From positions 1-56,253 of IMG/VR virus record IMGVR_UViG_3300030451_004176: a stretch of 56,253 nt of DNA; one strand, 5' to 3'. Under the pieces are notes generated by a model. The model saw nothing but the letters and a program-made list of their open reading frames with translations. It did not search any database and was not told the DNA's origin. Every line of letters begins with the position of its first letter. The first letter of the stretch is position 1. This document shows positions 40,409-48,887 of the stretch, one piece after another. The stretch comes from a virus. The position numbers and the translations under genes are program-made.

Positions 40409-41341
40409 CTACTTAATTATTTTATCTTGACCCCTCAAGTTCATCAATAATCTACCAGGGTGAATGTTGCTCATTCTTATTTTCGCATTTCTTAATAACG
40501 CACTTTTGTTTCTTCTAGCTCTTTGCACTTGGTATTCAGGAATACCTAATTTAGAATTTAACAATGAATATGTAATATAAGCATATATAAATTCTTCAAA
40601 TAATTTATTGACCGTTATTAAAGAGTTATCTCCATTTTCCATACCATCAGAAACATACTCTAATATAACTATTTTACCACCAGCTCCACTGCTGAAATTT
40701 ATCACACCTCCCTTATTGTCAATTCTAAAAGTAGGTAAAGCATTAGCAGTTTCTGTATTTAATCCAAATCTTTTTCCAAAAGCATAGTCAAATGCCCAGA
40801 ACCCAGCTTCCTCAATATACCATCCGTAGTATCCGTGAAAAGGACTAGATTCATTTAGATATATGCTTTTCTTTCTTTTCTTAATTCTATCCATATCAAT
40901 GTTAGAATCATTTGGTTTTAATACGTTTCCGTTTTGATCAAATAAAATATTACAATCGTTATCTTGAAGATAAGCTTCTGCATAATTTGTTTGTATATTT
41001 TCTGTTAAAGGAAATAAAACACCGTCATAATAAATAGAAACACGAACCCAGTTTACATAGTCAGGAGGTAATATATATTTTAAAGTATCATCACATACCT
41101 CAAGTTCTAATATTTTAATTTCTTTAAAAGCATCATAATTTAATTCTTGAATAGCTCGTTTTGCGTGAAATAATATTTTGTATCTTTCTTCATTAGTAGT
41201 TAAATTATTGTTGTCGTGATACATCAACATATAATTATTAACCACATCCTTTAAAGAAACATATTGATAAGATCCCCAGTTTTTATCAAGAGGTAAATTA
41301 CCACCGTTTTCGTAATATTGGTATTGAGAAATATAAGCCAT
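40409..41341 (-). CDS. Tail tubular/ring-type protein
   Basis: This 310-residue protein has VVNNYMLMYHDNN, RYKILFHAKRAIQELNYDAF and LKYILPPDYVNWVRVSIYYD. The FHAKRAIQEL.YD pattern and the 'PPDYVNWV' strand match a tail-connector protein found in Bacteroidetes podophages and crAss-like phages (from memory). The C-terminus is basic (RARRNKSALLRNAKIRMSN). It probably sits between portal and tail hub. It overlaps the upstream gene by 1 bp. Confidence 0.65.
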   Translation of the reverse strand: MAYISQYQYYENGGNLPLDKNWGSYQYVSLKDVVNNYMLMYHDNNNLTTNEERYKILFHAKRAIQELNYDAFKEIKILELEVCDDTLKYILPPDYVNWVRVSIYYDGVLFPLTENIQTNYAEAYLQDNDCNILFDQNGNVLKPNDSNIDMDRIKKRKKSIYLNESSPFHGYYGWYIEEAGFWAFDYAFGKRFGLNTETANALPTFRIDNKGGVINFSSGAGGKIVILEYVSDGMENGDNSLITVNKLFEEFIYAYITYSLLNSKLGIPEYQVQRARRNKSALLRNAKIRMSNIHPGRLLMNLRGQDKIIK

Positions 41342-42066
41342 TAAGTTTCAGTTTGAGTGTTTAATATTTCCGAAGCGTTTGCGTCAGCTACAATCTCTTG
41401 CTCTCTTATAGATAAACCACTATATTTTAATATTCTAGTTACCAATTCAGCATAGTCCGACATTGGTAATTCAAAGTCTTGATAGTCAGGTTGTGATTGG
41501 TCAAATATTGGCTCTCCTAAAGTAAGGGTATTAAACGTCCATTTAGGGTCTTTAGGATATCTAATATATTGTAGCGTTAAGTTCCCTACTATAGTGTTGG
41601 GATAAACTCTTAATGAATTAGATAAGTTTGAAGCAGGTGATGGAGTAGGTTGAAAAACGTAAGCTGGAAACTCAGTAGAAGGAGCAGTTAGTAATGAAGA
41701 GTTTAATAAATTTATTTTAGACTCATTTACTCTTTCGACTATTGTACTTCCATTTAATAAATCCAATAACGTGTACCAGTCATTAGGAAGCGGATATACA
41801 CCTCCAGCTTGAGCAATACTAATTTGCATAGTAAAAGTGTCTATAACTTCTGCTAATTGCTTTTTAAGATCAGCTAAACCACTGCCAGACAATCTGCCTA
41901 ATCTATTGTTTTCTTTGTTTATTTGTCTATTGTAACCATAAAAATATTGTTCGAATATGTCTAGTTGAGCTTGTTTTGCAAACAAGTTAAAATCAGAGGG
42001 TGAAATATATCCGTAATTATTTTTATTTAAAATAGATAATACTGTGTTTCTTACTTCATTGATCAT
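41341..42066 (-). CDS. Tail tubular / head-tail connector protein
   Basis: This 241-residue protein contains NGYGYISPSDF-like NNYGYISPSDFNLFAKQAQL, YFYGYNRQINKENNRL, VYPLPNDWYTLLDL and LTLQYIRYPKDPKW. Helical N-terminal part, then beta-rich part, as in gp11/gp4-type connector proteins. The 'YPLPxDWY' and 'LxYxRYPKxPKW' motifs are frequent in this class (from memory). It has its own -7 motif and follows a terminator. Confidence 0.6.
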   Translation of the reverse strand: MINEVRNTVLSILNKNNYGYISPSDFNLFAKQAQLDIFEQYFYGYNRQINKENNRLGRLSGSGLADLKKQLAEVIDTFTMQISIAQAGGVYPLPNDWYTLLDLLNGSTIVERVNESKINLLNSSLLTAPSTEFPAYVFQPTPSPASNLSNSLRVYPNTIVGNLTLQYIRYPKDPKWTFNTLTLGEPIFDQSQPDYQDFELPMSDYAELVTRILKYSGLSIREQEIVADANASEILNTQTET

Positions 42067-42082
42067 CTAATTCTCTTTTTTA

Positions 42083-42090
42083 CAAAGATA
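42083..42090 (-). promoter_or_regulatory. Putative -7 element for the tail genes
   Basis: Minus-strand TATCTTTG, 17 nt before the ATG at 42066. It comes directly after the terminator at 42092-42123, so one transcription unit ends and a new one starts within 40 bp. Confidence 0.55.
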
Positions 42091-42091
42091 A

Positions 42092-42123
42092 ACAAAAAAA
42101 AAGAGCACTCATAAAGTGCTCTT
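42092..42123 (-). terminator. Rho-independent terminator after the decoration gene
   Basis: On the minus strand AAGAGCAC, a 7-nt loop and GTGCTCTT form an 8-bp stem, followed by a run of T's. It lies 22 nt after the stop of 42145-42651. Confidence 0.8.
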
Positions 42124-42144
42124 GTAGATAAAGTAAATGTAAAA

Positions 42145-42651
42145 TTATCCTATAGATATTCCAATAACTCTAAATGGATCAATTGTAATATCGTGAGCAA
42201 CGTCTTTCCAATGTGTTTGTAAAGCAGTTACAACAAAATCTTCTATTTGATCTCTTACATATTCGCTTCCAGCTGCCACAGGAGTATGAACTAAAGTGAC
42301 TACATCAACAGCTGCTACATCATCATAAGTGATAGTAACGGTAGATGTACTAGCTTGCTCAATTAAACCAATGTTTCCACAGGAAACTAATTGATTATTA
42401 CTAAGAGTGTCTGAGTGAATAAAATATGCTTTAGAAGTGGGAACTGTAGTTCCTACAGATAAAACTGTTTGGCTGTCTACAGCGGTAACAGTGGTGTATG
42501 TGTTGTCAGTAGAGTTGTGAACTATATCACCTACTTGAACATTATCAGTGACAAAAGTAGCACTACTATCTGTTAGCTTGTTAGCTGTTCCAGAAGTAGT
42601 AGTTCCATTGGCTAATAATTTGAATACAGGTACGCTTAAAAACTTTTCCAT
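42145..42651 (-). CDS. Decoration-like protein with an inserted beta module
   Basis: This 168-residue protein begins MEKFLSVPVFKLLAN and later runs NNQLVSCGNIGLIE, VTLVHTPVAAGSEYVRDQIE and VTALQTHWKDV. These parts align with the 99-residue neighbour at 42663-42962. Between them lies an extra segment of about 68 residues (GTANKLTDSSATFV, GDIVHNSTDNTYTTV) shared with 6291-6767. Position beside the capsid gene, small size and strong terminators suggest an abundant capsid accessory or decoration protein (inferred). Confidence 0.6.
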   Translation of the reverse strand: MEKFLSVPVFKLLANGTTTSGTANKLTDSSATFVTDNVQVGDIVHNSTDNTYTTVTAVDSQTVLSVGTTVPTSKAYFIHSDTLSNNQLVSCGNIGLIEQASTSTVTITYDDVAAVDVVTLVHTPVAAGSEYVRDQIEDFVVTALQTHWKDVAHDITIDPFRVIGISIG

Positions 42652-42662
42652 AATTGTAAAAA

Positions 42663-42962
42663 TTAAGCAATTACAATAGCACTTACTGCTTTCGGTAGTT
42701 TACCGACTACTTTTACAACGTCTCTCCAAGGTTGTTGTAAAGCTAATACAACTTCATCTTGAAGCAAATCTCTCATCTCTTCACTTCCTGACGCAACTGT
42801 TGCGTGAGTAAGAGTGATTTTTTTGCCTCCTCCATAAAAAATAGTAACATTGTCTAAAGGATCAGATCCTGAAGCATCTCCTACTTCGATCAACTTAACA
42901 TCTGATGCAGAAACCAACTGGTTTTGCTCACCTGTTACGGGTATACTTAAAAACTTTTGCAT
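42663..42962 (-). CDS. Decoration-like protein, short paralogue
   Basis: This 99-residue protein begins MQKFLSIPVTGEQNQLVSAS and has VKLIEVGDASG, TLTHATVASGSEEMRDLLQD and ALQQPWRDVV. I chose the ATG at 42962. The open frame above it has a hydrophobic run and lies across the promoter at 42994, so it is unlikely to be translated. It is the short form of 42145-42651. Its own promoter and the terminator just upstream mark it as a separate, probably highly expressed unit. Confidence 0.65.
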   Translation of the reverse strand: MQKFLSIPVTGEQNQLVSASDVKLIEVGDASGSDPLDNVTIFYGGGKKITLTHATVASGSEEMRDLLQDEVVLALQQPWRDVVKVVGKLPKAVSAIVIA

Positions 42963-42993
42963 AGTTAAAAAAATTAAGTGGGTTAATAAAAAA

Positions 42994-43001
42994 CAAAGGT
43001 A
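42994..43001 (-). promoter_or_regulatory. Putative -7 element for the decoration genes
   Basis: Minus-strand TACCTTTG (TAnnTTTG), 31 nt above the ATG at 42962, directly after the terminator at 43003-43030. Confidence 0.5.
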
Positions 43002-43002
43002 A

Positions 43003-43030
43003 TAAAAAAACCCCACTATAAGAAGTGGGG
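43003..43030 (-). terminator. Rho-independent terminator
   Basis: Minus strand CCCCACT (43030-43024) and AGTGGGG (43017-43011) form a 7-bp stem with a 6-nt loop, followed by TTTTTTTATT. It terminates the unit from 43832 downward or a short RNA from 43083. Confidence 0.8.
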
Positions 43031-43090
43031 CTTTGACTTAGGATAAGTGTTGAGTGATTATAAACAAACAATTAAATTACCACAAATATA
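43004..43090 (-). ncRNA. Candidate short RNA with own promoter and terminator
   Basis: Minus-strand TATATTTG at 43083-43090 is followed 50 nt later by the terminator at 43003-43030, with no gene between. A transcript of roughly 70 nt would result. The -7 motif is in AT-rich DNA and no TTG is clear, so chance is possible. It could also be just the 3' tail of the gene at 43098. Confidence 0.3.
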
Positions 43091-43097
43091 ATAATTT

Positions 43098-43832
43098 TTA
43101 TTTTAACATTTTGATTAATGCTTCATATATTTCTACATTATTTTCTTTTTTGAAAAAATCAGCTAACACTGTAGAAGGAGTTTCACCAAAAGGAATACTA
43201 CATAATTTAGTTTTTTTAGATTTTAAATTATAGTAAATTTCTTTATCATTGTTTCTGGTCTTTAATAAAGATTGACCAAACATTTTATCAATATTATCAA
43301 ATAAATCCAAGTCTGGATCTTCTAATGCATTTAAAAAGTCCTCTGGATTATTTCTCGCAAATAACAAAACATCTCTTTTTATTTCTGAAGAAGCTGCTAT
43401 TCTAGTGTCTACATTTAAATACACTCTAGCTAAAGATTCCATTTTATCAAAACTTAGTCCTGCGGCTTCTTGTTGTGCTTTAGCTTCTAATTCTAAATAC
43501 TGCACCTCTTCTTGAGCATCTTTCTCTCTATCTATTTCCTCAAAAATCTGTCCGTTTGCAGGGTGATAATACAAAAACTCTTGCAATACTGGATTTGTTT
43601 TTGGAACAAACAACATACCATCTTCAAAAACCACTGGCTCTAAAACTGAAGTGGCATCTTGCTCATCTTCAAAAGGTGATTTTTGATTTGAAGCATACCT
43701 AAGTGGTCTACTTGTTGTTCCATCAAAATGTAAAAGGGGTTTTCTTCGACTGTTTCTTGAGTTAAGAGTATAACTCAAAGGCTTTACATTATTACGTAGC
43801 CTATATGTTCTATCTTTTATTTCTTTTTTCAT
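43098..43832 (-). CDS. Conserved capsid-region protein
   Basis: This 244-residue protein has RLRNNVKPLSYTLNSR, GTTSRPLRYASNQKSPFEDEQ, LEPVVFEDGMLFVPKTNPVL, FLYYHPANGQIFEE and a C-terminal FGETPSTVLADFF. The VFEDG.L.VP..NPVLQ.FL..HP.NG pattern is common to a protein encoded next to the capsid gene in several Bacteroidetes and cyanophages (from memory); its role is unknown. I chose the ATG at 43832. The frame is open above it but crosses the capsid terminator. Confidence 0.65.
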   Translation of the reverse strand: MKKEIKDRTYRLRNNVKPLSYTLNSRNSRRKPLLHFDGTTSRPLRYASNQKSPFEDEQDATSVLEPVVFEDGMLFVPKTNPVLQEFLYYHPANGQIFEEIDREKDAQEEVQYLELEAKAQQEAAGLSFDKMESLARVYLNVDTRIAASSEIKRDVLLFARNNPEDFLNALEDPDLDLFDNIDKMFGQSLLKTRNNDKEIYYNLKSKKTKLCSIPFGETPSTVLADFFKKENNVEIYEALIKMLK

Positions 43833-43851
43833 TATATTAAATTTGATTAAA

Positions 43852-43880
43852 TTAAAAAAAGGGGGGCTAAAACACCCCCC
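43852..43880 (-). terminator. Rho-independent terminator after the capsid gene
   Basis: Minus strand GGGGGG (43880-43875) pairs with CCCCCC (43866-43861) across an 8-nt loop and runs into seven T's. It ends the unit containing the major capsid gene, 14 nt after its stop. Confidence 0.8.
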
Positions 43881-43893
43881 TCTTAAGTTACTA

Positions 43894-45315
43894 TTACTTA
43901 AATAACAAGAAGTTATTTGCACCCATAGTACAAAGTGCTCTTTCAGATAAGAAGTTAACAGTCATAACATCTTTATCGCTAGTAGCAGCACCACCAGCAG
44001 ATCCAGTTATCCACGACTTATATCTTCTATCTTCAGTTTCTGACGCTCTATATCTTACGTGTAAGAATGGTCTTTTAGCATTTCTACCTAATACTTGATC
44101 GTAAACATTAGTTGAACCAGCAGGTACTAATACACCTTCAACAGCTCCACCAACTAAACCACCTCGCATAGTAGGATCGTTTAGATATTTCCAATCTGAT
44201 TTGTAGAAATCATAACCTCTTCGGAATCCAGTAAATCCTAGGTTAAGTGCCATTTCTTCGTCATTGTCAAACAATCCGTAAGAAGTACCACCTGCACCGT
44301 AAGAGTTCTGAGCAGCTAACATATCATCAATAGCAAATGAAGTAGATCTATTTAAGAAAAGTACATTCTCTTCAATAGCTCCTTGCTTATCTAATCTTTC
44401 AACGATATCGTCAAAATCAGCTAATGCAGCTAAAGCTCCAGTCCAAACGTTTCCTCTTTGCTCTATAGCGTGGAAAAGACCTTCTGAACCTTTGAAAGAA
44501 TCTCCAATAGCTCCTGATGCAGCTTCTGCAGGAACAGCTTCGATCATTGCTGATTCTAAATAATCATCAAATCTCATTCTTGTTTCGTGCTCTGCTTTTA
44601 AATACCAAAGGTATCCATCAGCACCATCTTCAGTAGATACTTCGATCCACCCGATTTGTGCCATATCAGATCCATTTACTTCATAAGTATCTTTTAAGAT
44701 AATAGGATTGTTTTCTAAAATAGTGTCAAATGGCTCAAGAGATCCTGACATTCCATTTTGACCTTTTTTAAATTCAGATCCATAAATCCAAACAGTTACT
44801 TTTTCATTTGCATCAACTCCAGTACCAACACCAGTATATCCACCACCTTCGTAAAACTTAACAGTGAAAGTAGTAGCAGTAACAGCAGTTACGATACCTT
44901 TGTTAGAAATACCAGCGAAACCTGTGTTACCAGAAATCATAACTGTATTCCCTATTCTAATAGCAATATTAGAGGCATCAGCAGGATTAAATACCTGGTT
45001 AGCAGGAATCAAAACATCAGCTACAGTAAAAGTAGCAGTGTCGTCAGCAGCAGCAGCTGGTGTAGATACGCTTGTATATTTAATATGCAATCTTCCTTGC
45101 TCCGCCCATTTGATAAGGTCAGAGTTAGAAGGCATTTCAGCTCCCGTCATTCGAAGGAAACCGCTTATTGTTCTATTGCCATATCTTTCAAACTCCTTTT
45201 CATAGGTGTCAGGAAGATATTGGTTTAAGAAATTAAAATTGGCTAAGTAGTTAGTAGCACTAGGTACTTTAGTAGCACTAGGCTGTAACGCAAAGCCAGG
45301 TACATTTAAACTCAT
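43894..45315 (-). CDS. Major capsid protein
   Basis: This 473-residue protein lies after portal and scaffold-like genes. The N-terminus has VPSATNYLANFNFLNQYLPD, then EKEFERYGNRTISGFLRMTG, AEMPSNSDLIKWAEQGRLHI and a beta module (IGNTVMISGNTGF, TAVTATTFTVKF). Later parts have MAQIGWIEVSTEDGADGYLW and RGGLVGGAVEGVLVP. The SNSDLIKWAEQGRLH element recalls the major capsid protein of crAss-like phages (from memory). It should be HK97-fold. Strong terminator follows, fitting high expression. Confidence 0.75.
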   Translation of the reverse strand: MSLNVPGFALQPSATKVPSATNYLANFNFLNQYLPDTYEKEFERYGNRTISGFLRMTGAEMPSNSDLIKWAEQGRLHIKYTSVSTPAAAADDTATFTVADVLIPANQVFNPADASNIAIRIGNTVMISGNTGFAGISNKGIVTAVTATTFTVKFYEGGGYTGVGTGVDANEKVTVWIYGSEFKKGQNGMSGSLEPFDTILENNPIILKDTYEVNGSDMAQIGWIEVSTEDGADGYLWYLKAEHETRMRFDDYLESAMIEAVPAEAASGAIGDSFKGSEGLFHAIEQRGNVWTGALAALADFDDIVERLDKQGAIEENVLFLNRSTSFAIDDMLAAQNSYGAGGTSYGLFDNDEEMALNLGFTGFRRGYDFYKSDWKYLNDPTMRGGLVGGAVEGVLVPAGSTNVYDQVLGRNAKRPFLHVRYRASETEDRRYKSWITGSAGGAATSDKDVMTVNFLSERALCTMGANNFLLFK

Positions 45316-45326
45316 TTTTTATGTTT

Positions 45327-46400
45327 TTATTTTCGGTTTGACTTTATTACTAAACCTCGCCTTGAGGTCGGAGTCACCGCTTTAATTTTGAGCCCTTGTT
45401 TTACTGTGGTTTCTGGAGCAGATCTCATCTTCAAATCAATGTTTTTCATTTTTTTATTTTGATTATCTAATGCTTCACTTTTCCCTGCATCATAGAAAAA
45501 CTTTGCAAACTTATCAGGGTTCATAGCTAAAGCTAATGACCGGTGATATCCACTTACATCAGAAAGTTCTCCTTGATCATTAGTAAATTTGTTTAAAAAA
45601 TTACCAATGTCAGATTGAGATTTCATTAGTTCATTTCTATCTCCTGGAGTAAAAACATAATCCTTGTCTTCAATTTTGAACTTAAAACCTTTAAACTCTT
45701 CTCCGAAAAGATTGGTTGTTTTGTTTTTAAAACTTTCTGATCTTTTTTTAAGTAGTTCAGAATTTTTTAAATTCTCCTCTTTATATTCTAAAAAAGCTTT
45801 GTAGTCATCTGAAGATTTAAAAGAAGTTTCTTCTGTTGACTCAACAGGAGATTTATACTTACTTTTTTGGTCTTCAAAATACTTCAATGCTTTTGAAAGC
45901 TCTTTTTTCTTTTCAATGCCTTTTTGTTTTATAGCATATTCTGAATCAACATTTTCATCAGCTCTAAATTTAGAATCAATTAAAAACTTAATTTCTTCGT
46001 TATCTAATTCTGGCTCTTGTTCAGCATAATATTTAAATAAAACACTTTCTGGATCTTCCTGAGAGTAATCTTTATTTAAAGCCATAAAATCATCGTATCC
46101 TCTACCGGTTTCTTTTTTATAGTCTAAATAAGCTTTTATGTCTCCAGGCAATTCTTCATTGTTGTTTTTTTGATCCATAAGGTCATTTAAAGAATTAATC
46201 TCTTTATCGTACCTTTCTTTAATAAATGAAAGAACTTGTTCTTCTCCCAATTCAGGAGTAGTGTTTTCTACTACTACTTCCTCTTTTGGTTCTTCTATTT
46301 TTTCTTCTACCTGTTCTTCGTGTTTTTGAAGTAACTCTTCTTCCACTTGTTGAACAGATTTTTGTGGAACATCTTCCACGGCTTTTACTTTAATTTCCAT
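45327..46400 (-). CDS. Scaffold-like capsid assembly protein
   Basis: This 357-residue, highly charged protein begins with an acidic coiled coil (VQQVEEELLQKHEEQVEEK). Long Lys/Glu helices follow (ENLKNSELLKKRSESFKNK) and the C-terminus is basic (KIKAVTPTSRRGLVIKSNRK), as expected for a scaffold that contacts capsid. It lies between portal and major capsid genes, the usual position. There is no protease motif. Identity is based on composition and order. A TAACTTTG motif is upstream. Confidence 0.6.
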   Translation of the reverse strand: MEIKVKAVEDVPQKSVQQVEEELLQKHEEQVEEKIEEPKEEVVVENTTPELGEEQVLSFIKERYDKEINSLNDLMDQKNNNEELPGDIKAYLDYKKETGRGYDDFMALNKDYSQEDPESVLFKYYAEQEPELDNEEIKFLIDSKFRADENVDSEYAIKQKGIEKKKELSKALKYFEDQKSKYKSPVESTEETSFKSSDDYKAFLEYKEENLKNSELLKKRSESFKNKTTNLFGEEFKGFKFKIEDKDYVFTPGDRNELMKSQSDIGNFLNKFTNDQGELSDVSGYHRSLALAMNPDKFAKFFYDAGKSEALDNQNKKMKNIDLKMRSAPETTVKQGLKIKAVTPTSRRGLVIKSNRK

Positions 46401-46417
46401 TTAATTTAATTTTTTTA

Positions 46418-46425
46418 CAAAGTTA
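46418..46425 (-). promoter_or_regulatory. Putative -7 element before the scaffold and capsid genes
   Basis: Minus-strand TAACTTTG (TAnnTTTG) in the 42-bp gap between portal (stop at 46443) and the scaffold-like ATG at 46400. The TTG half is not at a good distance. Confidence 0.5.
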
Positions 46426-46442
46426 ATAAATATTTTATTATC

Positions 46443-48887
46443 TTATCGCGGTTCAAACTCAGCAAAATCAAAACCATCTAATGTGTCTTCATTAGACTCA
46501 AAGTTAATAGGAGCTAAATTATCTTTACGTTGTTGTATTAATTTTGATTGTTGGGTGTTTTGTTGGCTAATTCTTTTTGATTTACCTTCTTCTCTTTCTT
46601 TTTCTCTTTTATTTATAGCTTGTTCTTCAACGCCTTTTAATTGCATTTGCAAATTAAATTCGTGATCCATAAGCTGTTTTTTAAGGTCGGCTTCATTTTG
46701 CAACTTTTCAATCTCAAATGCAGCTTCCGCTTGTTTGGACTGAATTTTAATTTGCCCTTCCATTTGCATTTTTTGTTGAGCCGCTTGAGCAGCCATTTGT
46801 TGAGATTGAAATTGAGTCTGAGCTTGCATTTGCTGTTGCATAGCTTGATCTTCTCTGTCTTTTTGTTGCTTTTGTTTTCTTTTTAATTTTAATAATTGAT
46901 TAGCAACTTTAAGATTTTTTACTTCTCTAATGTCAATAGCGTCTTCTAAACTAATGTCAGTTTTTGACAAAGCCATTTGTATGTTAGCTTCTAGCTGGGC
47001 TCTTTGTTCTTCGTCTGGTGCTATTTCTATAAATATACCAAAATCATATATGTATAAATCTTTTATGTCATTTAATCTAGATACATTGTATTTTCCAATT
47101 TGATTTATAAACTCTTCTTTAAAATCTGAATATTCAAGAATGTCAGAAACTCTCATTGATATATTTTCAGCCATTGTTTTGCTCATATATAAAGTAGCAT
47201 CAAGTATGTGTCTAGTAGCTGTATTAGAATTAAGAGCAGCTAACTTTTGTAAGCCAACCAATGAATTAGGGTCTGGGGTGCTTCCGTCTCTAGCTTCATT
47301 TAATCCAGTTACGGTTCTAATCATATTTAAATAATGATTATAATTATTTATTAAAGCAGCCATTTTTCTTTCACCGGTATTACCTGTAAGTGGTTGGATA
47401 GGGACTCTAGCATTGTTAAACTCTCCATCTTGTGTGTAACTTCTACCAACTACACTACCAGTTTGAAAATATAACCTAAGTGCATCCTCTGGATTATAGG
47501 CTTGACCTGTTCCTAAATCAACTTCGTTTAATCCATCTGCATCAATAAACACCCCATCTGGAACCATTTTAGCTACGACTTGTTGTAATTTTAAATGAGT
47601 GATTTGTATTTGATCGGCAAAAGGAATCATTCTTCTCACTAAAGATTCAATACTTCCTTTATACATTCTAGGAGCACAAGCTACAAAAGATGGTCTAGCG
47701 TGTTGTGAAGCAGACTTTGGTCTAACCATATTTTTAGCTAACTCCCATTTTAACATAATATTAGAACCCATCACCATTATTCCTTCATACCAAACTTCAA
47801 TCTTTTTTTCTACTCTTTCAAAATTTCCTTCATCCATCATTTCTTGTGGAGGGTTGAAGCCTTCTTCTTTTTCAATTATTTTATATTGACCATTTTCAAA
47901 TTTCTTTTTCTTATATACAAACTTTTTAAATGTTTTGTAATTAAAATAAAGAAGTGTAGCAGTGTTTTTCTGAAATAAAGTGTTGTCATAAAATCTATTG
48001 AGGTTATAATAGTCATACCATAACTGACTGTGTTTAGCAATAGTTTCAAGTTCTTCATTAGTTAGTGATGGATCTATTTTTAATAATTCTGCGATAGGAA
48101 CTGTTTTTACTTCTCCCCAATAAAAACAATCTTTAAAATAAGGATCTTCAGTGTAACTGTATACCACGTTAGCTGGGTCAACATAATCTATTTTTATACC
48201 TTCTCCAGGTAAAAACTGTTGTTTCATTACGCCAATCCCTAAAACAGTCATATCATAATTTACTCTCTTTTTTATATCCAAGAATTGATTTTCTTCTAAT
48301 ATGGTGTTTATAGCTTCTTCTTCTGCAATCTCAATAGAAGGTTTGTAGTTTAATTGCATATGAAGCTGTAATTCATTGTCGTTTTCTGGTAAATCTTGAA
48401 CTCCACTAACAAATAAATCTAAACCAAAACTTTTTTGCATATCTTTAAAAAGCTCTTGGTTGTTCATATCATATTGAATTTGCTTTTGATATTCACTTCG
48501 CATATCCATTGACAAGGCATCTTGAGCATAAGCTTTTACTGTAAACAACCTATCTGCCATTCCGTTGACTACAATGTCTACAAACTTAGGTAAAACCGGA
48601 ATGGGTGTCCAATCTAAATTTAAATAAGATAAATCACCATCAACTGCTAATTCATTTTTATATTTAGCAACTGATTGTTCTCCTCTTGCGTATAGACGTA
48701 ATTGTAAAAATTTATTATATTGGTCATAAAAACGACAAGAGTAAACTCCTGCTCCTCCATTTCTAAACCATTCATATTGTATGGCTTGACCTATTTTTAA
48801 ACCATATTCTTGTGTTTCTTTTTCTGCGTCTGAAGCAAATTGATTAGGAAAACTTGTAGACTGTACTTGTATTTCAATGTTTTTCAT
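46443..48887 (-). CDS. Portal protein
   Basis: This 814-residue protein begins MKNIEIQVQSTSFPNQFASD and has YGLKIGQAIQYEWFRNG, ARGEQSVAKYKNELAVDGDL, SYLNLDWTPIPVLPKFVDIV and VNGMADRLFTVKAYA. That order recalls the portal of crAss-like phages (from memory). A long Gln-rich coiled coil follows (about 680-790: QKDREDQAMQQQMQAQTQ). It should form the dodecameric head vertex for packaging and ejection. It follows terminase directly (shared base at 48887). Confidence 0.8.
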   Translation of the reverse strand: MKNIEIQVQSTSFPNQFASDAEKETQEYGLKIGQAIQYEWFRNGGAGVYSCRFYDQYNKFLQLRLYARGEQSVAKYKNELAVDGDLSYLNLDWTPIPVLPKFVDIVVNGMADRLFTVKAYAQDALSMDMRSEYQKQIQYDMNNQELFKDMQKSFGLDLFVSGVQDLPENDNELQLHMQLNYKPSIEIAEEEAINTILEENQFLDIKKRVNYDMTVLGIGVMKQQFLPGEGIKIDYVDPANVVYSYTEDPYFKDCFYWGEVKTVPIAELLKIDPSLTNEELETIAKHSQLWYDYYNLNRFYDNTLFQKNTATLLYFNYKTFKKFVYKKKKFENGQYKIIEKEEGFNPPQEMMDEGNFERVEKKIEVWYEGIMVMGSNIMLKWELAKNMVRPKSASQHARPSFVACAPRMYKGSIESLVRRMIPFADQIQITHLKLQQVVAKMVPDGVFIDADGLNEVDLGTGQAYNPEDALRLYFQTGSVVGRSYTQDGEFNNARVPIQPLTGNTGERKMAALINNYNHYLNMIRTVTGLNEARDGSTPDPNSLVGLQKLAALNSNTATRHILDATLYMSKTMAENISMRVSDILEYSDFKEEFINQIGKYNVSRLNDIKDLYIYDFGIFIEIAPDEEQRAQLEANIQMALSKTDISLEDAIDIREVKNLKVANQLLKLKRKQKQQKDREDQAMQQQMQAQTQFQSQQMAAQAAQQKMQMEGQIKIQSKQAEAAFEIEKLQNEADLKKQLMDHEFNLQMQLKGVEEQAINKREKEREEGKSKRISQQNTQQSKLIQQRKDNLAPINFESNEDTLDGFDFAEFEPR

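Noticed and set aside
42963-43016. N-terminal extension of the short decoration protein
   Set aside because: The extension is hydrophobic and would be encoded across the promoter and terminator; the start at 42962 matches its paralogue.
43833-43922. N-terminal extension of the gene at 43098
   Set aside because: It crosses the capsid terminator hairpin and overlaps the capsid gene; the ATG at 43832 is a better start.
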